From positions 11,504 to 75,503 of the forward strand of contig JADJAB010000016.1 of assembly GCA_016704435.1 (NCBI GenBank): a stretch of DNA of 64,000 nucleotides, in the 5' to 3' direction. This document shows positions 51,337-59,135 of the stretch, piece by piece. The position numbers and the translations under genes are program-made. The first letter of the stretch is position 1. Every line of letters starts with the position of its first letter. Below the pieces are notes generated by a model that was not told where the DNA came from, ran no database searches, and saw only the letters and a list, made by a program, of their open reading frames with translations. This stretch comes from Rhodobacter sp. GTDB taxonomy: Bacteria > Pseudomonadota > Alphaproteobacteria > Rhodobacterales > Rhodobacteraceae.

Positions 51337-52521
51337 ATGGCCGACACAAACCAGACCCCCCGGCCGGAAACGGCCGGGGAGACCCGCCCCGCGGTCGAGT
51401 TCCGCGACATCTCCATCGCCTACGGCAGCTTCGTCGCGGTGCGCGATTTCTCGCTGGCCATCGCGAAGGGCAGTTTCGTCACCCTTCTGGGGCCGTCGGG
51501 CTGCGGCAAGACCACGATCCTGCGCTCGATCGCGGGGCTGGTCGACATCTCGGCCGGGCAGATCTCCATCGGCGGGAAACGGGTCGACGACGTCCCGATC
51601 TACAAGCGCAACATCGGTCTGGTATTCCAAAGCTATGCGCTGTTTCCGCACAAGAACGTGTTCGACAACGTCGCCTTCGGCCTGAAATACCGCAACGTCC
51701 CCAAACCCGAAATCGCCCGCAAGGTCGCCCAGGCGCTGGAAATGGTCCGCCTGCCCGGCAGCGAAAGGAAACTGCCCTCGCAGCTTTCCGGCGGGCAGCA
51801 GCAGCGCATCGCCTTGGCCCGCGCCATCGTGTTCGAGCCCGAGGTTCTGCTGCTCGACGAACCGCTCTCGGCGCTGGATGCCAACATGCGCGAGGAAATG
51901 CGCGTCGAGATCAAGAAGATCCAGAAAGCCACCGGCATCACCGCGATCTTCGTGACCCATGATCAGGAAGAGGCGCTGTCGATGTCGGATCAGATCGTGG
52001 TGATGAACGCCGGCCGGATGGAACAGATCGGCTCGCCCGAACAGGTCTACGAGGCCCCCGCCACCGGCTTCGTGGCCGATTTTCTGGGCAAAGCCAACAT
52101 GTTGCCAGGCATCGTCAGCAGCAGTGACGGCGCGCGTACGACCATCGCGCTGGCGGCGGGCCAGACAGTCAGCGTCGCCGCCGCCCTGCCCCCCGGACGT
52201 GCCGTGACCGTGGTGGTGCGGCCGCAAAAGCTGTCGGTCGGCGCTGTGCCTTCGGGCAATCGGCTGACCGGCCGGGTCGTCTCCACCTCCTATCTGGGCG
52301 GCAATGCGATTTACGAGATCGACATCGGCGGCGGCACCACGATCCGCGCCAATACCCAGATCAGCGGGCCGGTGGCCGCCGAAGGCCAGACGGTCGAGCT
52401 GGCTTTTGACGCCGCCGCTTGCGTCCTTCTGGACGAACACGGCCAGCGGATCCCGGTGTTGCCCGGCCGTCAGTCGAACGCGAAAACCTCTTCGGCCTCG
52501 ACCTCGCCGCGGCAGCAATAG
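51337..52521 (+). CDS. Polyamine-type ABC transporter ATP-binding protein (PotA type)
   Basis: ATG 51337 lies four bases after the binding-protein stop; an ORF start at 51256 is inside that gene. The 394-residue product has Walker A GPSGCGKTT (52-60), Q-loop VFQSYALFPHKNV, signature LSGGQQQRIALARAI, Walker B LLLDEPLSALDA, H-loop VTHDQEEALSM and a C-terminal TOBE domain. Its last 17 codons overlap the 3' end of the convergent dapF-like gene, so the tail may not be conserved. It completes the importer. Confidence 0.93.
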   Translation: MADTNQTPRPETAGETRPAVEFRDISIAYGSFVAVRDFSLAIAKGSFVTLLGPSGCGKTTILRSIAGLVDISAGQISIGGKRVDDVPIYKRNIGLVFQSYALFPHKNVFDNVAFGLKYRNVPKPEIARKVAQALEMVRLPGSERKLPSQLSGGQQQRIALARAIVFEPEVLLLDEPLSALDANMREEMRVEIKKIQKATGITAIFVTHDQEEALSMSDQIVVMNAGRMEQIGSPEQVYEAPATGFVADFLGKANMLPGIVSSSDGARTTIALAAGQTVSVAAALPPGRAVTVVVRPQKLSVGAVPSGNRLTGRVVSTSYLGGNAIYEIDIGGGTTIRANTQISGPVAAEGQTVELAFDAAACVLLDEHGQRIPVLPGRQSNAKTSSASTSPRQQ

Positions 52522-53312
52522 GCGACCGGCCCTGCCATCTCGGCCATATCACCGCGCAGTGTGATCGACAGCGGCCCGGCCGGCAGATGCACGGTAAACC
52601 GCTCGCTGTCGCTCAACCCCTTCAGGCGCGCTGCATATGCGGCCACGCAGGCCCCGGTGCCGCAGGCCTGCGTGGCGATGCCGGGCCGCTCCCACACCTT
52701 CAGCCGGATCGTCTGCGCATCCGCCATCTGCGCCACGCCCACATTCACCCCCTCGGGGAACAGCGGGTTGTCATGGATCGGGGCTGCATCCCGCGCCAGA
52801 TCGACGGCGTCCAGATCATCCACGAAGAACACCGCATGCGGATTGCCGATCCACAGGCCCATGCCATGCCGCAAAGGCCCGCTTTCCACCGGCAGATCAT
52901 CCATGTCTACCGCATGCGACAGCGGAAACGCGCGCCAATCCTGCCCGATCGGCCCCAGCTCGACGCTGACCTCCAGCGGGCCCGTGCGGCGGCAGCGCAG
53001 CATGCCGCCCCCGGTCTCCAGCACCATCTCAACCGCGCCGGCCTCCTGCATCAGCAGATGCGCCACGCAGCGCGTCGCGTTGCCACAGGCCGATACCTCA
53101 CGCCCGTCGATGTTGAAGATGCGCATGCCCGCCATGGCCCCGGCAACCGATGGCGGCTCGATGGTCAGCAACTGTTCGCCGCCGACGCCGATCTGCACAT
53201 CGCAGATCCGCACGATGTCCTGCCGCCGGAACGCGCGGCGATCCTGCCTCCGGTCGAAGATGACGAAATGGTTGCGCAATCCGTGCATCTTGACAAAGGG
53301 ACGGGGCGTCAT
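52470..53312 (-). CDS. dapF: Diaminopimelate epimerase
   Basis: ATG 53312 gives 280 residues; a longer frame upstream overlaps the replication initiator and is rejected. Both active-site cysteines are present: C76 in SACGNATRC and C217 in TQACGTGACVA, the two-base pair that racemises LL- to meso-diaminopimelate for lysine and peptidoglycan. The first motif is GLRNHFV where most DapF have GLGNDFV. A copy on a plasmid-like backbone, 10 bases from the replication initiator, is unusual. It may be a paralogue with relaxed specificity or an essential-gene capture. Confidence 0.9.
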   Translation of the reverse strand: MTPRPFVKMHGLRNHFVIFDRRQDRRAFRRQDIVRICDVQIGVGGEQLLTIEPPSVAGAMAGMRIFNIDGREVSACGNATRCVAHLLMQEAGAVEMVLETGGGMLRCRRTGPLEVSVELGPIGQDWRAFPLSHAVDMDDLPVESGPLRHGMGLWIGNPHAVFFVDDLDAVDLARDAAPIHDNPLFPEGVNVGVAQMADAQTIRLKVWERPGIATQACGTGACVAAYAARLKGLSDSERFTVHLPAGPLSITLRGDMAEMAGPVAYCCRGEVEAEEVFAFD

Positions 53313-53322
53313 GCCGGGCCTC

Positions 53323-54000
53323 CTATCCGACGACCACGACATTGCCCAGCGTCGGGTCCGTCGCCCGCACCGCCGCCAACAGCCGCGCATGCAGATGCGT
53401 CATCACATATGAGGCGTGAAACCGCGTCGGCGCCGCCAGCATCAGCGTTCCTTCGGCGGTGCCAGCCTCGGCCAGCGGATGGAACCACGCGCCGTAGACC
53501 GCCGCGTCCGCCGTCATCAGCCGCCCCTGCGCCTGCGTCCAGACCGAGCCATCGGCCGCAGGCAGTGCCACCGCCCGCAACGGCACCACGTTCGAGGCTG
53601 GCAGTGCCGTCTCCGCCGGCGCGACGCGGGCGATGAAATCTTCCCCAATCCGTGGCCAGACCGGCTTTGTATCCTCCATGATCCGGCCCAGATCCAGCCC
53701 ATGCAGACTGACCCGCCCCCGCGCACCCTGCCGCTTTTGCACCAGCCAGCCCTGGGCCCGCAGCCGCGCCATCTCGCGTTTGACCGTGCGTTCGTCCACC
53801 GACCACAGCCGGGCGATTTCGGCCTGGCCCATCGACAGTTCGTCGCGCTGCCAGTTGTAGCGGGTGGTAATCAGCGCCATGATGCGCAGGACCTGCCGCT
53901 GCACATGCTTGTCGCCTGCCAGCGCAAAGGCCATCAGCGCCGACAGGATGTCGTATTTGCGGGACGCTGCCTCGCGGCCGACGGGCCGGGAAAGCTGCAT
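53323..54000 (-). CDS. DnaA-like plasmid replication initiator
   Basis: The 225-residue protein has an N-terminal winged-helix region (residues about 25-105, MAFALAGDKHVQRQVLRIMA, then LSMGQAEIARLWSVDERTVK and REMARLRAQGWL). Its C-terminal part resembles DnaA domain I (WTQAQGRLMTADAAVYGAWF, then LMLAAPTRFHASYVM). This combination, with no AAA+ or DnaA-box domain, matches the DnaA-like replicases reported on Rhodobacterales plasmids. Divergent parAB and palindromic sites support that. It would bind the origin in the adjacent 54001-54485 region. The assignment follows motif recognition and context. Confidence 0.8.
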   Translation of the reverse strand: MQLSRPVGREAASRKYDILSALMAFALAGDKHVQRQVLRIMALITTRYNWQRDELSMGQAEIARLWSVDERTVKREMARLRAQGWLVQKRQGARGRVSLHGLDLGRIMEDTKPVWPRIGEDFIARVAPAETALPASNVVPLRAVALPAADGSVWTQAQGRLMTADAAVYGAWFHPLAEAGTAEGTLMLAAPTRFHASYVMTHLHARLLAAVRATDPTLGNVVVVG

Positions 54001-54187
54001 GGCGGTCTCCTGTCCACTGCGCCGGACGTTGCCGGTTCTCTGCCTCGATGCCGCGGGTATCGCTGTCGTCCGACTGCATCCCGCAAACTCAACGTTATTC
54101 GTTTGTTGTTTGGTATTTGCGTCCGGTGATCCGATTCTGTCAAGAGGACAGTTGGCCAGCGGGTCTTCCGCGTCGCTTCGACGCCTG

Positions 54188-54205
54188 ATTCAATTCAAAT
54201 TGAAT
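54188..54205. repeat. Palindrome ATTCAATT-CA-AATTGAAT
   Basis: Two eight-base arms separated by two bases form a perfect AT-rich inverted repeat upstream of parA, embedded in a run of TTCAAT-like hexamers. It could be an initiator or ParA operator, or a melting element of the origin. Confidence 0.55.
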
Positions 54206-54259
54206 GGGTTCAATGGTTAAGGGGGACGGCTTGGGTGTCCCGTATTGGCCCGGATTTGT

Positions 54260-54301
54260 CCCCCAATATGCTGTGGTGTCCGCGCAGGTGACCCCCAATA
54301 T
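54260..54301. repeat. Direct repeats CCCCCAATAT (possible iterons)
   Basis: Identical ten-base units occur at 54260-54269 and 54292-54301, 32 bases apart, close to three helical turns. A diverged copy (CCCGTATTGG) lies at about 54239-54248. Helically phased repeats beside an initiator gene are typical of iterons. Confidence 0.5.
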
Positions 54302-54379
54302 TTGTCTCGATCGCCGGGGCGTGGCTGGTCGCCCTCTCGCCAGGCGATTCGCTCCCCATTGCGGCTTTTCAGGCCAAAC

Positions 54380-54395
54380 CTTCCCCGCGGGGAAG
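54380..54395. repeat. parS-like palindrome, copy 1 (non-coding)
   Basis: The core TTCCCCGCGGGGAA (54381-54394), with one flanking C-G pair, is identical to three further copies within and after parAB. This one lies 91 bases before the parA start. Repeated identical palindromes beside parAB are the usual form of a centromere-like partition site. Confidence 0.75.
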
Positions 54396-54485
54396 ATTCG
54401 CGCCCAGCATAACTTCTCTTTTGCAATTCCCGCAAATCCGGCGTATTTCCGATTTCAACCAGAATTTACGTCTCTGAGAGAACTC

Positions 54486-55778
54486 ATGTACACGCACGAA
54501 GACCTGTCGCGCCTTCAGGCCCAGTCGCTCAAGATGCAAAGCTGGATCCGCCAGCAGACCTTCAGCCCGGAAAACCGCAAGACCCTGCGGCGGTTTTCTT
54601 CCTGGGAGGTGTCGGAGCTGATCTTCCGGGTCAACCAGTCCACCTTCCGCGGCCGCTTCGCCGCCGAGCCCGATCTTCCCGGCGGCGAGGTCGAGCCCGA
54701 TGGCCGCCAGCGCTGGTTCACCCTGGACGAGATCAACGAGCTGCGCCGCAAGATGAAGGTCAACCGCAAGTCCCTGATGCCCCCCCGCCCCGCCGGCAAG
54801 CGCGCCTTCCGTGCGGCTGTCGCCAACTTCAAGGGCGGCGCCGGCAAGTCGACCGTCGCGCTCCACTTCGCCCATGCCGCCGCGCTGGACGGCTACCGCG
54901 TGCTCCTCGTCGACTTCGACCCCCAGGCCACGCTCTCGCATTCCATGGGCCTCAACGACGTCGCCGAGGACTATACCGTCTGGGGCATCATGGCCCGCGA
55001 CCTGATCCGCGAGACCGACCGGATGAACGCCGCCGCCACCGGGGCTGCCAGCGGCACCGCCCTGCCCCGCCGCCAGATCCCGGCCTCGATCCGCGACCTC
55101 GGCCTGGCCGAGTTGCGCCATGGCGACTTCATCAAGCCGACCGCCTGGTCCACCATCGACATCGTTCCTTCCTGCGCCAACGCTGCCTTTGTCGAGTTCG
55201 CCTCGGCCCAGTACCGCCACCTCAACCCCGACTGGTCGTTCTTCGCCGCGGTCTCGCGCTATCTCGACAGCCTGGCCGATGATGACTACGACCTGATCAT
55301 CTTCGACTGCCCGCCCGCCATCGGCTATCAGTCGATGAACGCGGTCTTTGCCGCCGACATGCTCTATATCCCCTCGGGCCCCGGCTATTGGGAATACGAC
55401 AGCACCACCAGCTTCATCGGCCAGCTGGCCGAGGCGCTGGAAGACCTGGCCGGCTTTGGTGCCACCTTCCCCGCGGGGAAGATCGGCCTGCCCAAGGCCT
55501 TTGCCGACATCCGCTTCCTGATGACCCGCTATGAGCCGGGCAATGATCTGCACCGCGCGATGTTCGAGGCTTTCCGCAAGGTTTTCGGCGCACATGTGAC
55601 CGAACACCCGATCGAGATGACCCGCGCGGTCGAGCAGTCGGGGCGCTTCCTGTCTTCGGTCTACGAGATCGACTACCGCGAGATGACGCGGGAAACCTGG
55701 CGCCGGGCGCGGGCCAGTTTCGACCGCGCCTATGAAGAATTCCGCGGCTCTGTGATTGCCGCCTGGGACAAGATCTGA
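54486..55778 (+). CDS. parA: Partition ATPase ParA (RepA/SopA type with N-terminal DNA-binding domain)
   Basis: ATG 54486 follows GAGAG; an upstream open frame to 54204 is not supported. The 430-residue protein has an N-terminal HTH-like region (residues about 30-95), then the deviant Walker A KGGAGKST (116-123), the switch VDFDPQATLS and the Walker B-like DLIIFDCPPAIGYQSM. This is a type Ia ParA that binds nucleoid DNA and ParB to segregate the replicon. At residues 327-332 it contains TFPAGK, encoded by a copy of the parS-like palindrome. parB follows after 11 bases. Confidence 0.94.
   Translation: MYTHEDLSRLQAQSLKMQSWIRQQTFSPENRKTLRRFSSWEVSELIFRVNQSTFRGRFAAEPDLPGGEVEPDGRQRWFTLDEINELRRKMKVNRKSLMPPRPAGKRAFRAAVANFKGGAGKSTVALHFAHAAALDGYRVLLVDFDPQATLSHSMGLNDVAEDYTVWGIMARDLIRETDRMNAAATGAASGTALPRRQIPASIRDLGLAELRHGDFIKPTAWSTIDIVPSCANAAFVEFASAQYRHLNPDWSFFAAVSRYLDSLADDDYDLIIFDCPPAIGYQSMNAVFAADMLYIPSGPGYWEYDSTTSFIGQLAEALEDLAGFGATFPAGKIGLPKAFADIRFLMTRYEPGNDLHRAMFEAFRKVFGAHVTEHPIEMTRAVEQSGRFLSSVYEIDYREMTRETWRRARASFDRAYEEFRGSVIAAWDKI
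55466..55481. repeat. parS-like palindrome, copy 2 (inside parA)
   Basis: CTTCCCCGCGGGGAAG matches copy 1 over all 16 bases. It lies in the 3' half of parA, where it encodes the FPAGK part of TFPAGK in the same reading phase as copy 3 in parB. The amino acid use there is thus set by the DNA site. Confidence 0.75.
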
Positions 55779-55789
55779 AAGGGCCGGCC

Positions 55790-56920
55790 ATGAGCAAGAA
55801 ACGCCGCATGTTCGACATCGACCTGCCCGAAGACTCCGGGCCGGACGTTACGGAAACCTTCCCCGCGGGGAAGGTTCCTGGCGAGAAGGATCCGGCCCCC
55901 ATGCCCCGCCGTGGCCCGATGGCCGCCGCCATCTCGGAGACCGCCGAATCCAACCGGGAGCGGCAAGAGATCGAGGCCCGGATCCGCGCCGAAAACGACG
56001 CGCTGGCGCATGAACATGTGCGGCTGAAGCGGCTGGGTCTGGTGGTCGAACTGGTGCCGCTGGACCAGATCGAGATGGTCAAGCTGGTGCGCGACCGCAA
56101 GAAGGGCCCCGACCAGGAACTGGCAGAGCTGAAAGCCTCGATCGACGAGCTGGGCCTGTCGAATCCGATCCGGCTGGAGTCGCGGGGCGACGGCCGGTTC
56201 GAACTGGTGCAGGGCTATCGCCGCCTCACGGCCTTCCGCGAACTGCTGGCCGACACCGGCGACGCCGATCGCTTTGGCACCGTGCCCGCGGTGGTCAGCC
56301 CGGCCGGCGACGAGATCGGGGCGCTCTATCGCAAGATGGTGGACGAGAACCTGGTCCGCAAGGACATCTCCTTTGCCGAGATGGCGCTTCTGGCGCTGGA
56401 CTATGCGGCCGATCCCCGCATCGGCAACACCGACCCTGACAAGGCGGTGGCACTGCTCTTCAAGTCGGCCGGTTACCAGAAGCGCAGCTATATCCGCACC
56501 TTCATCCGTGTGGTCGAAGGACTGGGCCGCAACCTGCATTTCGTCGAAGAGATCCCGCGCGCGCTTGGCGTGGCGCTGGCGCGGCGGCTGGACGACGACC
56601 AGGGTTTTCCCGCTGCCGTGCGCACGGCGCTGAAAGGCTGGGACAACCGCTCGGTTGCCGATGAGATCGGCGTGTTGCGACGGCTGGTGGGGCAGGGCGC
56701 CGAGGACGCGCCGGTGCCAGCGGCGCCTCCCGTCGGTGCGGCCCCGGCGCGGCCCGCCAAGGCCAGGACCAGCTTTCAGTTCGACCGGCGCGAGGGGCGG
56801 GCCAGATGCGTGGCCGCCGTGGGCAAGCTGGAGATCCAACTGGACCGCGACTTCACCACCATCGACCGCAGGCGGCTGGAGCAGGCCGTGCGCCTGATGC
56901 TGGATCAGTTGGACGGCTAA
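55790..56920 (+). CDS. parB: Partition protein ParB
   Basis: The 376-residue protein starts MSKKRRMFDIDLPED. A ParB/Srx-type nucleotide-binding domain follows (LAELKASIDELGLSNPIRLE, then ELVQGYRRLTAFREL with the R-R motif), then an HTH region (residues about 190-260, FAEMALLALDYAADPRIGN, KRSYIRTFIRVVEGL) and a C-terminal dimerisation segment. It would bind the palindromes around and within parAB and spread from them. One palindrome copy lies within its own N-terminus (TFPAGK, residues 23-28). Confidence 0.92.
   Translation: MSKKRRMFDIDLPEDSGPDVTETFPAGKVPGEKDPAPMPRRGPMAAAISETAESNRERQEIEARIRAENDALAHEHVRLKRLGLVVELVPLDQIEMVKLVRDRKKGPDQELAELKASIDELGLSNPIRLESRGDGRFELVQGYRRLTAFRELLADTGDADRFGTVPAVVSPAGDEIGALYRKMVDENLVRKDISFAEMALLALDYAADPRIGNTDPDKAVALLFKSAGYQKRSYIRTFIRVVEGLGRNLHFVEEIPRALGVALARRLDDDQGFPAAVRTALKGWDNRSVADEIGVLRRLVGQGAEDAPVPAAPPVGAAPARPAKARTSFQFDRREGRARCVAAVGKLEIQLDRDFTTIDRRRLEQAVRLMLDQLDG
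55855..55876. repeat. parS-like palindrome, copy 3 (inside parB, extended)
   Basis: The 14-base core (55859-55872) is flanked by AACC and GGTT, making a perfect 22-base palindrome. It is located in codons 23-29 of parB. The extension is longer than in copies 1 and 2, suggesting it is a stronger site. Confidence 0.8.
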
Positions 56921-56929
56921 GTCGCCAAA

Positions 56930-56951
56930 GACCTTCCCCGCGGGGAAGGTC
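56930..56951. repeat. parS-like palindrome, copy 4 (after parB, extended)
   Basis: The same 14-base core (56934-56947) is flanked by GACC and GGTC to give a perfect 22-base palindrome, ten bases after the parB stop. With copy 1 it brackets the parAB region. The four copies are spaced 1,086, 392 and 1,075 bases apart. Confidence 0.8.
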
Positions 56952-57079
56952 CTGACCCCGCCGAGGGTCCATGCCGCCGTTGCATCCAATCGGAAACGCA
57001 CTGTTTACAGGCGTATCACTTGCCCCCGCAGACCTTGTGCTGAAGGGTTCCGGCTCAACTCCCTCTGGATCGGCTGGAC

Positions 57080-57779
57080 ATGCTGCGTTTACTCATGGGG
57101 CTGGCGTGCCTTTTCCTTGTCTTTGGTTGTGGAGAGCGGATTCCAACCGGGGCCTCCGCCCGTATCCTGTTCTTGGGCGATTCGATGTTTGCCTCCAACA
57201 AGGCGGTGGGCGGCAGTGTCGCCGATGCTGTCGAGGCCGCTCTGGGGCTTGAGGTTGTTGATCGGTCGGTCTCCGGCGCGCGGTATTTCTATGCCTTGCC
57301 CATCTCCGGCAGCGCGGGGTTGAACCTGACCCAGCAATTCCGGGAAGGGCCCTGGGATGTCATCATCGTCAACGGTGGCGGCAATGATCTGTTGTTCGCT
57401 GGCTGCGGGCGCTGCGACGGCAGCTGATCGGCTGATCAGGGGGGCGATCCCGTCCTTTGTCGCAAGCCTTCGCAAGACCGGCGCGCAAGTGGTTTATGCG
57501 GGCTATCTGCGCAATCCCGGCACCGCGACCCCGATCAAGGCCTGTGGCCCGGCCGGGAATGAACTGGATCGCCGTCTGGCCGCGCTGGACAGCCTTGATC
57601 CGGGGATGACGTTCTTGCCGATGTCGGACCTGGTCCCCTATGGTCGCCTGTCCTATCACCAGATCGACCGCATCCATCCCTCGCTCACAGGCAGCCGGGA
57701 AATCGGTCTGCGGATCGCCCGGGCGATTGGTCCAGGGTTGGGCCGTCCGCCCGGCACCTATCTGTCGACGAAAAATTAG
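57080..57779 (+). pseudogene. SGNH/GDSL hydrolase (lipoprotein-like), frameshifted
   Basis: ATG 57080 starts with a lipoprotein-like signal (LLMGLACLFLVFGC, Cys17) followed by LFLGDSMF, the catalytic-serine block (S35), and VNGGGNDLLF (block III). At about 57424 the frame shifts and reaches a stop at 57427. The other half, RGAIPSFVASLRKTGAQVVY and QIDRIHPSLTGS with the catalytic His-Asp, lies in another frame ending at 57779. All four SGNH motifs exist across the two frames, so a single-base indel explains the break. It may be sequencing error. The stop is two bases from the convergent recombinase stop. Confidence 0.78.
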
Positions 57780-57781
57780 CG

Positions 57782-58825
57782 TCAGTCGCCCAACAGGTCG
57801 GTGGCCGGGTTATCCTCGATCTCGACATCGGCATAGTATTTCTGGGCCTGCACGGCGGATCGGTGCAGCGAGAGCTTCATGGCGGCCGCCAGGGGCGCGC
57901 CGTCCAGCGCCGCCTGGGTCAGGAAGCCGGCGCGCAGGCCGTGCGGGCTGGCATAATCCTCGGGCAGCCCGGCGAGTCTGAGGCGATGGCGCAGGATGGG
58001 GCGCAGGGCGGCGGTGGCCAGACGGCGGGGCAGGGGGCGGTCTGACTTGGACACCGGCCGGAACAGCGGGCCCTTTGCCTCGCCCAGCAGCTCCAGCCAA
58101 TGCACCAGCGCCCGCGCCGCCCGGCCTTTCATCGGCAGCTTTGGCGCCTGATCCTTGCGGGTGGTCTTGGTCTCCATGAGCCGGATCCAGACCAGGCCCT
58201 TGGCGGCAAAATCGTCGCGGCCAATGTCCTCGACGTTCAGGTTCGAGACCTCAGACCGCCGCCGCCCGCCAGAGGCAAAAGCCAGCATCAGCATGGCCCG
58301 GTCCCGGATGCCGCGATGGCTGTCATCGCAACTGGCCAGCAGCGTCTCCAGCACGTCGCGGGTGATCGGTTTGGCCGACTTCGGCGCCCGCGGCCGCGCA
58401 TTGGCCCGTCGCGCCTTCTGCCGGGCCTGCTGCACCAGAGGCGCCGAAAACGGCGAGACCAGATTGCGCATCCGATGAAACGCCTGCCAGGAAGCGATCC
58501 GGCGGTCCAGCGTCGCCGGGGCAGGGCAGCTGAGCGCCACTCGGAGCCCGATCGCCTGCAGTTCCATCGCCACATCCTGCGCCGATCCCGGCCGGTCCGT
58601 CAGGTCCTGCGCATGGTCGAGAATGAACCGCAGCGCCACCTTCTCCTCCTCGGGCCAGTGCAGGGGCTGGCCGAACGCCGCCATCTTCCAGGCCGAAATA
58701 TAAGCCAGATCGCGCTCCCAGGCCCTGAGCGTATTGGGAGGCGTGCCGCGCCGATACAGCTCGGTCAGGGCGTCTTCATCGGCGTCCGACAACTGGGCGT
58801 AAGAGGGCAGGGCGAGGGTGGTCAT
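57782..58825 (-). CDS. Tyrosine recombinase (XerC/D-like integrase)
   Basis: The 347-residue protein has the recombinase catalytic residues: R188-190 in GGRRRSEVS, the box H295-x-x-R298 in SPHGLRAG, H321 in LSLHRSAV and the nucleophile Tyr330 or 331 in QKYY. The N-terminal SAM-like domain (residues about 15-125) binds DNA. Its place beside the partition cluster fits resolution of plasmid multimers. No att or core sites were recognised nearby. It is complete. Confidence 0.9.
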   Translation of the reverse strand: MTTLALPSYAQLSDADEDALTELYRRGTPPNTLRAWERDLAYISAWKMAAFGQPLHWPEEEKVALRFILDHAQDLTDRPGSAQDVAMELQAIGLRVALSCPAPATLDRRIASWQAFHRMRNLVSPFSAPLVQQARQKARRANARPRAPKSAKPITRDVLETLLASCDDSHRGIRDRAMLMLAFASGGRRRSEVSNLNVEDIGRDDFAAKGLVWIRLMETKTTRKDQAPKLPMKGRAARALVHWLELLGEAKGPLFRPVSKSDRPLPRRLATAALRPILRHRLRLAGLPEDYASPHGLRAGFLTQAALDGAPLAAAMKLSLHRSAVQAQKYYADVEIEDNPATDLLGD

Positions 58826-58842
58826 GCGGTTCCCTTGAAATG

Positions 58843-58870
58843 GTAATGCAAGAATGGCATATGTAATGCA
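58843..58870. repeat. Direct repeat GTAATGCA upstream of the vapBC-like genes
   Basis: Identical eight-base units occur at 58843-58850 and 58863-58870, exactly 20 bases (about two turns) apart, between the recombinase start and the antitoxin start. Toxin-antitoxin complexes normally bind such spaced repeats for autoregulation. Confidence 0.5.
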
Positions 58871-58897
58871 TGATCGCGAAGTGCCATGGAGGCTGCC

Positions 58898-59135
58898 ATG
58901 CCTGAATCCACCATCACCACAAAGGGCCAGACCACCCTGCCGAAGGACGTGCGCGGCGTTGCGGGCTCAGCCCGGGCGACCGGGTCCGGTATATCATCCT
59001 TGATGGCGGCGAAGTGCGGCTCGCCCGCAGCCGGCCTGTCGAAGGCCTCGTGGGCCTCTGAAGGGCAAGACGGACCGGGTGGTCAGCCTGGACGAAATGG
59101 AAGACGCCATCGCCAGGGGCGCGGTGGACGGGTGA
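58898..59135 (+). pseudogene. vapB: AbrB/VapB-type antitoxin, frameshifted twice
   Basis: ATG 58898 is preceded by GGAGG (58888-58892). The first frame gives the AbrB fold start (MPESTITTKGQTTLPKDV). After that the family sequence moves to a second frame (GLSPGDRVRYIILDGGEVRL, ends GLVGL-stop) and then a third (KGKTDRVVSLDEMEDAIARG) that stops at 59133-59135. At least two frameshifts interrupt a normal 78-residue antitoxin. As read, no functional antitoxin is made. The stop overlaps the toxin GTG start, the usual coupling. Confidence 0.72.

Larger units (their letters stand above)
54001..54485. other. Candidate replication-origin and parA promoter region
   Basis: These 485 bases between the initiator and parA hold no convincing gene, although the parA frame is open into it. 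They are locally AT-richer than the flanks. They contain the 8-2-8 palindrome at 54188-54205, two CCCCCAATAT direct repeats 32 bases apart (54260, 54292) and one parS-like palindrome (54380-54395). An origin is expected next to a DnaA-like initiator. The replication function is inferred. Confidence 0.55.

Noticed and set aside
54204..54485. An N-terminal extension of ParA in the same open frame.
   Set aside because: It covers the candidate origin repeats and a palindrome, lacks family sequence, and a ribosome site precedes ATG 54486.
57357..57779. A separate small gene starting at 57357.
   Set aside because: Its sequence is the missing C-terminal half of the SGNH hydrolase with the DxxH motif, so it is part of one frameshifted gene.
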